64,000 nucleotides of DNA from Anaspis maculata (lineage: Eukaryota; Arthropoda; Insecta; Coleoptera; Scraptiidae), in the NCBI GenBank assembly GCA_949128115.1, contig OX421966.1:36845042-36909041 (forward strand). Reading direction: 5' to 3'. The notes under the pieces are model-generated. The model was not told the DNA's origin. It did no database searches and was given only the letters and a program-made list of their open reading frames with translations. This document shows, piece by piece, positions 47,965-60,800 of the stretch. The stretch's first letter is position 1; every line of letters starts with the position of its first letter. The position numbers and the translations under genes were made by a program.

Positions 47965-49124
47965 GTGACCTTACATAAGCTGATGGGAGATAGAGGACTT
48001 CGAGGCGAGTCAGGATCCACTGAAGAAATTTTATTTTCTCCAATGGTTACGAAGATACAGGGTGTTTTGTGTGTTTCGTATGAAACTTTGATAAGCGATA
48101 TTTCTGAAACGGCCAAAGGTATTTTGTTGAAATTCACCAGTAATATTTCTCTGTTGGAACTCATCCCGAAGCCATACCGGGTGAGTCAAAATCCAGGGCC
48201 GGGCTAGAAAAAAGGTGCCCCTTTTTTGTTTCATCAAAAAGTACATTTTCTGACCGCTTTTCTAAAAAACTGCTATCGGATTCAAAAAGCTAAGGAAAAA
48301 TGCTTTAAAAATCACTCTTCAATTTAGATGGCACACCTAAACCGTTTCGACAATAAAATCAAAGTAAAATTTGTGGGTGAGTTCCCATTTGCGACCGGAC
48401 ATAATCGACTCATTGTTTGATGGAATTTATTGAAATTCATTTTTTGGCTTGTCTCTGTTGGATAGAAGGGCTTGATTAAAAAAAAATTTCAAAGTTGACA
48501 ATTTTATTTTATGACAAAATCGAGAGCGAAACCAAAATTAGACTCGATTTGATCGTCAAAAAAAAATTTCCAGCTATGGAATTTTTCTTACTACCAAGCC
48601 CTTCTGTTCCACAGAGACAAGCTAAAAAATGAATTTTAATGAATTCAATCGAGCAATGAGTCGATTATGTCCGGTCAAAAATGGAAACTTACCCACAAAT
48701 ATTACTTTTAATTTTTTTTTGTCGAAACGGTCTAGGTGTGCCATCTAAATTGAAGAGTGATTCTTGAAGCATTTTTCCTTAGCTTTTCGAATCCGATAAC
48801 AGTTTTTCAGAAAAGCGGTCAAAAAATGTACTTTTTGATCAAATAAAAAAGGGGCACATTTTTTCAATTCCGGCTCTGGATTTTGACTCACCCGGTATGA
48901 CTTCTGGATAAGTTCTAGCAGAGAAATATTACTGGTAAATTTCAACACAATATCTTCAGCCGTTTCAGAAATATCGCTGATCAAAGTTTCACACGAAACA
49001 CACAAAACACCCTGTATCTTCGTAACCAATGGAGAAAACAAAATTTCCTCAGTGGATCCTGACTCGCCTCGAAGTCCTCTATCTCCCATTAGCCTATGTA
49101 AGGTCACTCATGAATCACCCTGTA
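47948..49124. mobile_element. fold-back element inserted in the minisatellite
   Basis: The ends TACAGGGTGATTCATGAGTG and 'cactcatgaatcaccctgta' pair. The ~550-bp arms align well through 'gatagaggacttcgaggcga' to the centre near 48540. The TA-flanked insertion splits a minisatellite unit. Confidence 0.88.
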
Positions 49125-50379
49125 TACTGGTCACAATTTGAAGTGGGTCACCCAAAAAATGGTTCGGTTTTTAATCTCTGTCAATCACTTGAAAATCATC
49201 AGATTTTGAAATAACTTGAACCAACTTCAAAATAAATCTTTCTACTTTCACCATGTGCAAGTGATTGTTGGCTCGTGACAGCGATATGTTCAATACAGAG
49301 TGATAAAAAATGCCTTGTAATTTTGTACTTTTTTGCAATGGTACAGGAACTTCCGTGGCCACCCTGTAATTTTGGATTTTGCTGTATTTGACAACCAGTA
49401 GTATGAGGAACTCATTGTTTCCCAGCTTGTTGCTCCAGGTTGCATAGTTACAGGAACACGATTTTTTTTTCATGAGGTGATCTTTCGCGCTACACTGCAA
49501 CCAATTTTCACAGGTGGCTTCAAATTTTTTATCAAGTAGGTATTCAAGTTGAGTTGATCAATTTGACAGTTATTAATGTTGCTATAAACAGTTTTTCTCT
49601 GAGTTTAGCATAAATTACTTTGAAAATTATTATAACAATAACAATAATAATAAATGTAACATGGCAATATTAGGAATGAATCTTTCGTGAATAATTAGGT
49701 CAACTCAATGAAATGGCTAAACTTATCGCCCGATATCAATCCAATTGAGCACATATGGGATGCTCTCCAAAGAAGACTCTCAGAACTACCAGTACAACTC
49801 ACTACAAGACAAGAGCTTATTGGATGTTCTAACCGCGAAGTGGAGAGGAATCCCTGTGGCAACTATTATTAACCTGTTCAAAGGTATGTTTAGATCCTAT
49901 ACCAAAACATAGTGCGATCCAGACCAGGTCAAACTTTCTGTTGAAATATTTTGCCCTGTTCATTTTCATTGCTCATAATTTAAATGTAATAAAAAAAAAT
50001 TGATCGTATGAAATAACGTGGTGAAGTAACTAAATAAAAAAAACATATCTTTGTAACTAAGCAACGTAGAGCATCACACTAAAAAAATATTAGTTCCTTA
50101 TACTATTAACTACCGCATACAGCAAATCTCAAAATCATAGGGTGGTCATAAAACTTCCTGCACCATTTCAAAGAAGTACAAAATTGCAAGGTATCCTTCA
50201 CCACCTTGTATTAACCACATCGCTGTCACAAGCGAACAAGCATTTGCAGATGGTAAAAGTAGGAAGATTTATCTTAAAGTTGGTGTGAGCTATTTCAAAA
50301 TCTGATGATTTTTAAGTGATTGACAGAGATTAAAAACCGAACCATTTTTTGGGTGACCCACTTCAAATTGTGACCAGTA
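49125..50379 (+). mobile_element. Tc1-like element with ~290-bp inverted repeats
   Basis: It begins TACTGGTCACAATTTGAAGT and ends with the inverse at 50379, directly abutting the preceding fold-back element. The arms pair for about 290 bp ('gggtgacccacttcaaattg'). The unique centre carries a transposase remnant (49711-49912). TA flanks and this remnant assign it to Tc1/mariner. Confidence 0.82.
49711..49912 (+). pseudogene. Tc1-type transposase C-terminal remnant
   Basis: Reads WLNLSPDINPIEHIWDALQ from 49714, the conserved box that holds the third catalytic acidic residue of Tc1 (DD34E) transposases. After one frameshift near 49830 it continues AKWRGIPVATIINLF to a stop at 49910-49912, matching the normal C-terminal end. 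The upstream two thirds are missing, so it cannot be active. Confidence 0.85.
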
Positions 50380-51107
50380 TAGCTATGGCCGGTGGCGGTG
50401 GAAACTCCAGTGGCGATAGGACGTGGAAAATAGCGTCGGAAAATGGGCAATAGCGCCGGAAAAGGGCCTCAAGGACGAATCCACCGTAATTTGCCATTCC
50501 GCAGTGCAAGCAGTTCTTTATTGAGGTACCTGTAGAAAATGAGCCAAGGCGGCCGGTGGCCGTTTTCTACTCATGCAGCATGATCGGTACGAACTCGGCG
50601 ATAGGAAAAAATGAGTTTTTCGCCCGAAATGATTTATATAGCTTGCGCTTATCGCCGAAAAACTTGACTGAAAAAACACGAGTCTGCATGTAACACGTGA
50701 AACGGGTGGTGACAACACCAAAATTCCTAGATCTCACCAGAAGTAACCAAGAAACGCCACGTATGCCACGTAACCAGTGGCATACGTGCAACTGCCAACT
50801 GGTGGTGTGCATTGAAGCGAACCACCGTTCGTGCGAAAATCCGAACGTAACAATGTATCAATCTCTTTTTGTTGTAGGTGAAGTTAATTTCACCAGAATT
50901 TTTCACAATTGATGAAACCTGCCTGATTCGTGATTTCAGGAGAATTTCAATCATTTTTAAAAGCACTCAACACAATTAATACTCACTACCATTGGATCAT
51001 GTTAATTTTCCAAATTGAATCTGATGAAGAGCACGTTACTGTAATAATCTGTTAGTGCTCAAGTACCCTATAGCAATAGGTATGTAAGTATTGGTACAGA
51101 GTAATTA
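50380..51107. other. minisatellite remnant then unrecognised sequence
   Basis: The first ~50 bp resume the Gly-rich minisatellite that was split at 47948. The rest holds open frames of 67-81 codons without family features. Confidence 0.45.
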
Positions 51108-52619
51108 AACAAGTCAGTATGCCTTCACGTGCGTGAGTCTCAGTAGCGCATTTTCTCAAAGAGGCATATTGTGGACGTAAAGAAATTTGGTTGAAGGAGA
51201 AACACCATTCCTTGCCCACTTTCTTCATTCGAAATTCATTGTGATATTTTGTTATCAGAATGGGGTACTTGCCAATGAAATAGATTTGAATGAAAATTCT
51301 TTCACTCATCAATATTTTTTTGTTTGAGGGTGGGAGCTGGGAGCGGCGACTAATCAACAGTAGTCTATTCTTTCCCATTTTTAGTCGGCTATCCAAATAG
51401 CGGAAGAATTAGATCGCTATGTCTTCGGGTTTATGTTTTTCATTCATCTCTCACTTTGAGGGCAGCGTGTGGGGGCGGCAGCATTCGGCAAAGTAACTGT
51501 TGCACAGTTTGAGTTGAGAGTTTCTAAATGTAAGGGGAATATTATTATGACAATCAGTGAAAATTGTGGAAGTTGATTTTTTTTTGTTTGGAGGCGGCAG
51601 CTGGAGGCGGCGGCTAATTAAAAGTGGCCTATCTTTTTCCAATTCCAGTCAGCTATCAATATAGTGGAGGAATTAGATCGCTATGTCTTCAGGTTCATGT
51701 TTTACATTCATCTCTCACTTTGGGGGCGGCGTGTGGGAGCGGCAGAGTTTGACAAAGAAATTCTTGCACAGTTTGAGTCAAGAGTTTCTAAATGTTCGAG
51801 GTAACATTATCAGCTGAATCAGTGAAAATTGTTGAAAGTTGCACTTCTTTTCTTTTGGGGGCAGAAGCTGGAGGCGGCGCCATATCAAGAGTAGCCTGTC
51901 CTTTATCATTTTTAGTTAGCTATCCATATAGCGAAAAACTTAGATCGCTATGTCTTCGGGTTCATGTTTTTCATTTATCTCTTACCTTGGGGGCGGCGTG
52001 TGGGAGCGGCAGCGTTCGGCTGAGCAATCGTTGCATAATTTGAGTTGGCAGTTCCTAATGTTTAAGGGAACATCTCAATCAGTAACATTTGTGAAAGTTG
52101 CACTTTTTATCGTTTGGGGGCGGAATCTGGGGGCGGCGACTAACCAAAAGTAGCCTATCCTTTCTCATTTTTAGTCAGCTATTTATATACTGAAAGAATC
52201 AGATCGCTATGTCCTCGGGTTTATGTTTTTCATTTTAAAGTGATTGGGGGCGGTTTTTAGCAGTTTTTCATGTCGGCGGCGCATATTTGAGACGGAATGT
52301 TTCTTAGCTCACGTTTATAAGTGGCAACTATGTATTATTCAAAAAATGAAAACACCGGAGCATCAGGTCTGGTAGAAAGTGCAATATTATGTTATTTCAA
52401 GTTTATCGGGGGCGGTTTTCTCTATGTTGGCGACGCAATATGGACATCCAATATAGCCTAGCCCTCCTTTGGGAGTGGCAGCTATGTAACAGCGGAAAAA
52501 TTAGAAAGCTAGGTCGTCTAGTTTGGGAGGAGTTCGAGGAACGGACGGACGGACGGACGGACGGACGGACAAAGCGGTTGCAATAGCGATTTTCATCAAG
52601 ATGGAAAATGCGCTAAAAA
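51108..52619 (-). mobile_element. Helentron-like element, array copy 3
   Basis: In minus orientation. The 3' terminal side comes first (AACAAGTCAGTATGCC, hairpin TCACG-TG-CGTGA, then CTCAGTAGCGCATTTTC). Four ~265-bp units follow (AGATCGCTATG at 51411, 51675, 51942 and 52201), then a terminal block, (GGAC)n at 52539-52570, and the 5' end GGAAAATGCGCTAAAAA. Frames of about 83 codons recur in each unit but reflect the satellite. Confidence 0.65.
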
Positions 52620-52727
52620 CAAGTGATTTAGACTGGAGACCCTCTTCATACACCGATTTTCTTGCTTCTTGTCTTAAAGGCAACTCATCAATTTGGACCT
52701 TAAGTTCAACAGCGATATCACAAAAAA

Positions 52728-54512
52728 ACAAGTGAGTATGCCTTCACGTGCGTGAGTCTCAGTAGCGCATTTTCTCAAAGAGGCATATTGTGAACGTAAA
52801 GAAATTTGGTTGAAGAAAGAAACACCATTCCTTGCCCACTTTCTTCATTCGAAACTCATTGGGATATTTTGTTATCAGAATTGCCAATGAATTAGATTTG
52901 AATAAAAATTCTTTCACTCATCAATATTTTTTTGTTTGAGGGCGGGAGCTGGGAGCGGCGACTAATGAACAGTAGTCTATTCTTCCCCATTTTTAGTCAG
53001 CCATCCATATAGCGAAAGAATTAGATCGCTATGTCTTCGGGTTCATGTTTTCCATGTATCTCTTTGAGGGCAGCGTGGGGGAGTGGCAGCATTCGGCAAA
53101 GTAACTGTTGCACAATTTGAGTTAGGAGTTTCTAAATGTTTTAGGAAATATGACAATCAGTGAAAATTGTGAAAGTTGTATTTTTTTGTTTGGGGGCGGG
53201 AGCTGGAGGCGGCGACTAATCAAAAGTGGCCTATCTCTTCCCATTTTTAGTCAGCCATCTATATAGCGGAACAATCAGATCGCTATGTCTTCAGGGTTAT
53301 GTTTTACATTTATCTCTTACTTTGGGGGCGGCGCGTGGGAGCGGCAGAGTTTGGCAAAGAAATTCTCCCACAGTTTAAGTTGGGAGTTTCTGAATGTTTG
53401 AGGTAACATTAAAATGTAAATCAGTGGAAATTATTGGAAGTTGCACTTTTTTTCTTTTGGGGGTGGAAGTTGGAGGCGGCGCTATATCAAAAGTAGTCTA
53501 TTCTTTCCCATTTTTAGTTAGCTATCCATATAACGAAAAAATTAAATCGTTATGTTTTCGGGTTTATGTTTTTCATTCATTTCTCACTTTGAGGGCAGCG
53601 TGTGGGGGCGGCAGCATTCGGCAAAGTAACTGTTGCACAGTTTGAGTTGGGAGTTTTGTAATTTCTGAATGTAAAGGAAATATGACAATCAGTGAAAATT
53701 GTGAAAGTTGCATTTCTTCCGTTTGGGGGCGGCAGCTGGAGGCGGCGGCTAATTAAAAGTGGCCTATCTTTTTCCAATTTCAGTCAGCTATCAATATAGT
53801 GGAAGAATTAGATCGCTATGTCTTCAGGTTCATGTTTTACATTTATTTCTCACTTTGGGGGCGGCGTGTGGGAGCGGCGGAGCTTGGCAAAGAAATTCTT
53901 GCACAAGTTGAGTCAAGAGTTTCTAAATGTTCGAGGTAACATTATCAGCTGAATCAGTGAAAATTGTTGAAAGTTGCACTTTTTTTCTTTTGGGGGCGGA
54001 AGCTGGAGGCGGCGCCATATCAAAAGTAGCCTATCCTTTCCCATTTTTAGTCAGCTATTTATATACCGAAAGAATCAGATCGCTATGTCTTCGGGTTTAT
54101 GTTTTTCATTTTTAAGAGATTGGGGGCGGTTTTTAGCAGTTTTTTCATGTCGGCGGCGCATATTGAAGACGGAATGTTTCTTGGCTTACGTTTATAAGTG
54201 GCAACTATGTATTATTCATAAAATGAGAACACCAGAGCAGTAGGTCTGGGAGAAATTGCAATATCATGTTATTTCAAGTTTATCGGGGGCGGTTTTCTCT
54301 ATGTTGGCGGCGCAATATAGACATCCAATATAGCCTAGCCTTCCTTTGGGAGTGGCAGCTATGTAACAGCGAAAAAATTAGAAAGCTAGGGCGTCTAGTT
54401 TGGGAGGAGTTCGAGGAACGGACGGACGGACGGACGGACGGACGGACGGACGGACGGACGGACAAAGCGGTTGCAATAGCGATTTTCATCAAGATGGAAA
54501 ATGCGCTAAAAA
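52728..54512 (-). mobile_element. Helentron-like element, array copy 4
   Basis: Same ends and orientation as copy 3, with five ~265-bp units (53023, 53277, 53544, 53810 and 54077) and (GGAC)n at 54417-54463. It is separated from copy 3 by 108 bp of other sequence. Confidence 0.65.
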
Positions 54513-54777
54513 TTGCACATAAGCTCCCCAGTGAGTTGGTGTACGTGCATTGTACAGGAATTATTACTCGAATTATTATCAAGAGTCAGAAAAAATAGTA
54601 AAAAAGTTTCGGACGTGCATTTTTTGAGCTATCAAAACTCAAAGTTTTAGCATCAATATACCTACTTTGTAGTTGGTTGCACTGGCAATATTTGGCACGA
54701 TAATTCACGATGACAAACGATGTCGTCCGCCGGGCCACTTTCAAAACGCATTCTTCGCACCTTTCCGCTACAGATGG

Positions 54778-57098
54778 AACAAGTGAGTATGCCTTCACGT
54801 GCGTGAGTCTCAGTAGCCCATTTTCTCAAAAAGGGATATTATGAACGTAAAGAAATTTGGTTGAAGGAGAAACACCATTCCTTGCCCACTTTCTTCATTC
54901 GAAACTCATTGTGATATTTTGTTATCAGAATGGGGTACTAATCATGGGCGGGAATGGGCGACTAATCAAAAGTGGCCTATCTCTTCCCATAAATTTAGTC
55001 AGCTATCTATATAGCGGAACAATTAGATCGCTATGTCTTCAGGGTTATGTTATACATTTATCTCTTACTTTGGGGGCGGCGTGTTGGAGCGGCAGAGTTT
55101 GGCGAAGAAATTCTTCCACAGTTTGAGTTCGGAGTTTCTGAATGTTTGAGGTAACATCAAAATGTAAATCAGTGGAAATTATTGAAATTTGCACTTTTTT
55201 TCTTTTGGGGGTGGAAGTTGGAGGCGGTGCCATATCAAAAGTAGCCTACTCTTTCCCATTTTCAGTTAGCTATCCATATAGCGAAAGAATTAGATCGTTA
55301 TGTCTTCGGGTTTATGTTTTTCATTCATCTCTCACTTTGAGGGCGGCGTGTGGGGGCGGCAGCATTCGGCAAAGAAAATGTTGCACAGTTTGAGTTGAGA
55401 GTTTCTTAATGTAAGGGAAATATGAAAATCAGTGAAAATTGTGAAAGTTGCATTTTTTTTGGTTTGGAGGCTGCACCTGGAGGCGGCGGCTAATTAAAAG
55501 TGGCCTATCTTCTCCCAATTTTAGTCAGCTATCAATATAGTGAAAGAATTAGATCGCTATGTCTTCAGGTTCATGTTTTACATCTATCTCTCACTTTGGG
55601 GGCGGCGTGTGGGAGCGGCAGAGTTTGGCAAAGAAACTCTTGCACAGTTTGAGTCAAGAGTTTCTGAATGTTCGAGGTAACATTATCGGCTAAATCAGTG
55701 AAAATTGTTGAAAGTCGCACTTTTTTTCTTTTGGGGGCGGAAGCTGGAGGCGGCGCCATATCAAAAGTAGCCTATCCTCTACCATTCTCAGTCAGCTATC
55801 CATATAGCGAAAAACTTAGATCGCTATGTCTTTGGGTTCATGTTTTTCATTCATCTCTTACTTTGGGGGCGGCGTGTGGGAGCGGCAGCGTTCGGCTGAG
55901 CAAATATTGCACAATTTGAGTTGGCAGTTTCTAAATGTTTAAGGGAACATCTCAATCAGTAAAATTTATGAAAGTTGCACTTTTTATCGTTTGGGGGCGG
56001 AATCTGGGGGCGGCGACTAACCAAAAGTAGCCTATCCTTTCCCATTTTCAGTCAGCTATTTATATACCGAAAGAATCAGATCGCTATGTCTTCGGGTTTA
56101 TGTTTTACATTTTAAAGTGATTGGGGGCGGTTTTTAGCAGTTTTTTCATGTCGGCGGCGCATATTGAAGACGGAATGATTCTTGGCTTACGTTTATAAGT
56201 GGCAACTATGTATTATTCAAAAAATGAAAACACCAGAGCATCAGGTCTGGTAGAAAGTGCAATATTATGTTATTTCAAGTTTATCGGGGGCGGTTTTCTC
56301 TATGTTGGCGGCGCAATATGGACATCCAATATAGCCTAGCCCTCCTTTGGGAGTGGCAGCTATACAGGGTGTTTCAGTTTTAATCGAGCAAACTTTGGGA
56401 TACAATTCTCCTCATCCTCCTGATTCAGAAAAATATAACATACATGCTTTTTACTCGTTTTCTAAGAAAGATACAGGGTGTCAAAGTTAATTTTTTTCGG
56501 TTTTCAAAATTTTGGAACTTGAGAACCGTTCAACCATAGTAGCTGAAATTGAGCATAGGCTGGTTTGTCGGAACCGTCTACCTACCTGCCAAATTTTGAA
56601 AGAATCGAATCAGTAGCGTAGGAGTTATGGGGGGGTCATTATTTATCAAGGTTCTACAGATGCTTCCAAAATAATGAACTCCCATAGCTTCTACGCCACT
56701 GGTTGGATTCTTTCAAAATTTGGCAGGTAGGTAGACGGTTCCGACAAACCAACCTATGCTAAATTTCAGCTACTATGGTTGAACGGTTCTCAAGTTACAA
56801 GATTTTGAAAACCAAAAAAAATTAACTTTGACACCTTGTATCTTTCTTAGGAAACGAGTGAAAGGCATGTATGTTACATTTTTCTAAATCAGGAGGATGA
56901 GGAGAATTTTATCCCAAAGTTTGCTCGATTAAAACTGAAACACCCTGTATAACAGCGAAAAAATTAGAAAGCTAGGTCGTCTAGTTTGGGAGGAGTTCGA
57001 GGAACGGACGGACGGACGGACGGACGGACGGACGGACGGACGGACGGACAAAGCGGTTGCAATAGCGATTTTCATCAAGATGGAAAATGCGCTAAAAA
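54778..57098 (-). mobile_element. Helentron-like element, array copy 5 (interrupted)
   Basis: Same ends, with five ~265-bp units (55025, 55292, 55551, 55818 and 56079), and (GGAC)n at 57004-57050. A fold-back element at 56363-56949 splits its terminal block. It is separated from copy 4 by 265 bp of unrelated sequence. Confidence 0.65.
56363..56949. mobile_element. fold-back element inside array copy 5
   Basis: The ends TACAGGGTGTTTCAGTTTTA and 'taaaactgaaacaccctgta' pair over ~290-bp arms with few differences. The uninterrupted sequence 'gcagctatgtaacagcg' is present in copies 3 (52478) and 4 (54356). Confidence 0.9.
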
Positions 57099-57132
57099 TT
57101 CTGCAGGACGTGATGTCTGACGCTTTTCTCTA

Positions 57133-57858
57133 TACAGGGTGGAAACTTTAACCTGTTTGAATCCAGTAATTCGATTATGAAAACATTTCACCAAAACCTC
57201 GGACAGATCGATTTTTAAATTTAAAATGCCACATTTTGATACCAATTACGTCACCTGGATAATGCCAGGGGCGGCGCAAGGGACAGGAGCTCAATTTTTT
57301 CAATATAATGAGAGGTCAAAAAAAATGCTATTTTCATCTTTGTTGGATTCTCTATCTGACCCATGGAAAGAATTGAGATTCTGCCCCACATAAAAAAATG
57401 GCGGCGTTCAAAAGTCAGTATCACGGTTCCTATCAAAAAGGTGGCATTTTCTTCCCCTTTCGTCGCTATTGGTGTTGTTAAGGTCAATAGGTCACGTTAT
57501 CAGTGTGTGGTGAAAAGCTAAAATGGCTCAACAGGTGGTACTTGCTTCCAATTTTAAAAAAATGCAATCTTTTTGATAGGAACACTGACCTTCTGAACGC
57601 CAACATTTTTTTTTGTTTTGGCAGAATTTCAGTTGTTTTTCTAGGTTAGATAGAGAATCAAACAAAGATAAAAATGGTTTTCTTTTGACCCCCCATTGTT
57701 TAAAAAAAAAGGGCCTGTGTCTCTTGCGCCGCTCCTGGCATTGTCAAGGTCACGTAATTGGTATCAAAATGTGGCATTTTAAATTTAAAAATCGACCCGT
57801 CTGAGGCTTTTGGTCATTGAATTGCCAAATTTGAACAGGTTAAAGTTTTCACCTTGTA
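57133..57858. mobile_element. fold-back element, TACAGGGTGGAAACTTTAACC ends
   Basis: The left end TACAGGGTGGAAACTTTAAC pairs with 'gttaaagttttcaccttgta'. Arms of ~350 bp align through 'aaaatgccacattttgatacc' and its inverse. It lies 35 bp after array copy 5. Confidence 0.82.
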
Positions 57859-60800
57859 TATGTATTATTAGAAAATAACGTAATTTTCGTCAATAAATAA
57901 AGAAATATGTAGCCGGAGCCACTTGACAGTAAAAAAAAAATCCTAACTTTTGAAGCAAGTCCAATGTTTTGGCGCTTCCACCTATGATACGCGATTCCGT
58001 CGCCTCAAAAAAGTGTCACAATGGAACACCTATCTTTGACATGTTCCAGCCAAACGCTGGACAATGATTAGCAGAACAAAAAACATCCCAGCAGGTCTGC
58101 CATGTATCTGCCCACGCGCCAGGATTCACTTATAGGAAGTTTAATATCCAAATTTTGAGTAACCATGCGAGACGAGTTTGCATCTGCGCCGGTCACCAAT
58201 ACAAATTCGACTCGAGTCCGAGTCCCGAATGGCGTGAAATTCGGAAAAGTTTTGCGGTTTTGGTGTCCAAACCTCGGTAGCACGTCTCTGCGGTCCACAA
58301 GTCGCGACAAATCTACAACCTACAATGCTCAACTAGAAAATCTGTCCAGGTCACTCGAATCAAAGTTCAGCTGGACGTACTTTAGCGGCATTGTCATGGG
58401 CTCAAGTATAGGTACTGAGCCGACATGATGGGCTTACTTCAAATGCAATTTTCAAGTTTCCATAATATAGGCTTTTGTAAAGGCTATTTTTTCAAGTACC
58501 ATGGATGCACGGATACTAAAGACATTTTGTTATTTGGTCTGGTATGGCAATTAGTAGTCCAGTTTGGGGGAAAGGTGCTACCTACCAGCTACCCACAAAA
58601 AGTTCCGATCAACTCAAAAGCGCTAGACGCAACCAAGAAATCGCCACAATTTGTTGTAGGTACGCGTACGGTCGCCTATGTCAAACAGTATTCAATATTT
58701 TTTCGTATAAATACAACAATAAGCTTTTTTCCCTTTGATATTTCTGTCAAAACTTATGAATTTGCAAGTTGGTTAACGTCAACGTCAGCACCTAGAGAGG
58801 TTAAACGGAAGGGAGCAATTCTTTTCAATCCTTTGTACAAGCTTCCAAACCGGGGTCTCCCCAGCTAATAATAAAAGTTTAGTGAGCCCGAGCGGTTTTG
58901 CAGCCAAAAATTCCTTCATACTCATAATTTGGAATATTATTTCCCCAGCCACTGAGACTGAGAATAAGTAATGCCTTCTTGAGTTTGAAATGCCAAAAAT
59001 ATGATTTATTTCTGCATTACGTAAAGTGATAAATATTTAAAAGCACCGAAATAAAATCTATCTAGGTAGTGAGGAAAAAGATTTTGATGGAAAAGAAACT
59101 CCAACACGATGGACGCATGGATCGTAACATTTTGATAGATGTACTCTATACCTACCTACTTCTACTTCCAAAAAATTAAATTCCAAATTTGAAATGAAAA
59201 GACTAACGTAGGTAGGTAAGTAGTACTCAGCTACACCAATACAAGAACAACTACTTCTTGTCCATTTACGCCTGGTAGGTACGAGTATCATGTTTTTAAT
59301 TATCTAAGTGAGTATGAGTGCATAATATCCAATAAGCTAAATAAGTAGGACAAAAGTTGTCCCGTAATGTCATTGAAAAAGTGTTTACCAGCTACAATGC
59401 GAAAATTCAATCGATCAAATCAACCACTTGCTGTTTTCTTGCAATGGATTGCTCGGACTTATTTTTAGACAGCCCAACAGCAATAAAATAATCCTTGTGT
59501 CACATACGGGACGGGGACGGCTGCAGATAGCGCGATCAGGATTTTGAATTATTATGTAACAGAGGTCGATAATCCGGCTCTTTTTCAAATTATAGTCGGC
59601 TTGTTGCTCTTGTTGTCTTGGCTGGCAGATTTTTATACTCATAGGTGAATGGTGCCAATTTTAAGTGAGAGATTTGCATTTTCCGCGACCGTGGAAGCAG
59701 GAGATATATTATCAGAGGGAAATTAATCATTTGAGCTTGGGGAATTTCACCTAAGACCACATCAGTATAGTTTGGAAGAGTGGGAGAGAGACATCAATCA
59801 ATAGACGTCAGATTATGCGGGTAATGGATTAGGTTCACCTAGAAATTATGCAACATGAGTAGGTATAATCAGTTATTTCCTTGTTAAATAAATATACTGT
59901 CACCAGAAAACCTCGATTTCAGAATCGTTCAGGCTAAAATTAGGCACCTATTTTAACTTTTTAGAATTTGCACAATCCGATGGTCTGTTGTCAAACTATA
60001 AAATTTGTTTTGTTTTTATTTACATGCTTCTAAAACTAAAATTCACTCGCATTTGGAAAAATAATTAGGTTTCGTTTTGTCACCTGTGCAGAAGATCTTT
60101 TGTTTCAATTTTAAATTACTACGAGGTACGAGGTAGTTGACCGGAAATGGAAATATGTGAAATGCTCCCATGGTCATGAGAAATTAACCCACCAGCTATA
60201 TTGCTTAGTTCGGTAGAGTATGCCCAACTTGGATACATTCTTCTGCTTCTAGGTCAGGTAAGTTATAAATTGATAACTATTGCTTTTCTATATAATACTA
60301 CTGGATAATACCCAAATTTTTGTTTCTGCACATTCCGCGACCAATTCCTAACCTGCATGACGCGATCTTGGAAGTCGAGCCAGGAGCAAAAATTCTGAAG
60401 ACGATGATTTGCTGATTTCAGCTGCACTGCTACTTTGAATCTTGAATTTAAGCTTCACTGCTGTTGAGTTAATATGATAGAAGCACCGTCCTTATTTTTC
60501 GACACTAAGGCCTTTTTAGCGATGAAGCCCTTAACACCGCGATTCATGGTGATGGATCCAACATAATCTTCCACATTACCATTCCAAGATTAGGGACTCA
60601 CTTACCCAAAAGGAAATAATCCTGAACGAGGAACGCGACTATATGATGCGGGTTGCGCTGAAACGCCACCCGTCGCTGAAACTGAACACGCAACTTTCAG
60701 TAACCGCTCAAACTCCTCAAAGTGCAGTCGCGCCGATCCAAGGCCGCTGAAAATGCTTCCAGCAACTTTTCCGGCGCTCGAAACTTCTCAGTAAAATCTG

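Noticed and set aside
51792..55919. A repeated family of ~83-codon frames beginning MFEVTL
   Set aside because: They recur with the 265-bp satellite units of the Helentron-like array and drift with it; no independent coding signal.
58165..58868. Two overlapping plus-strand frames as a gene
   Set aside because: No recognisable domain, and comparable frames exist on the other strand; may be chance.
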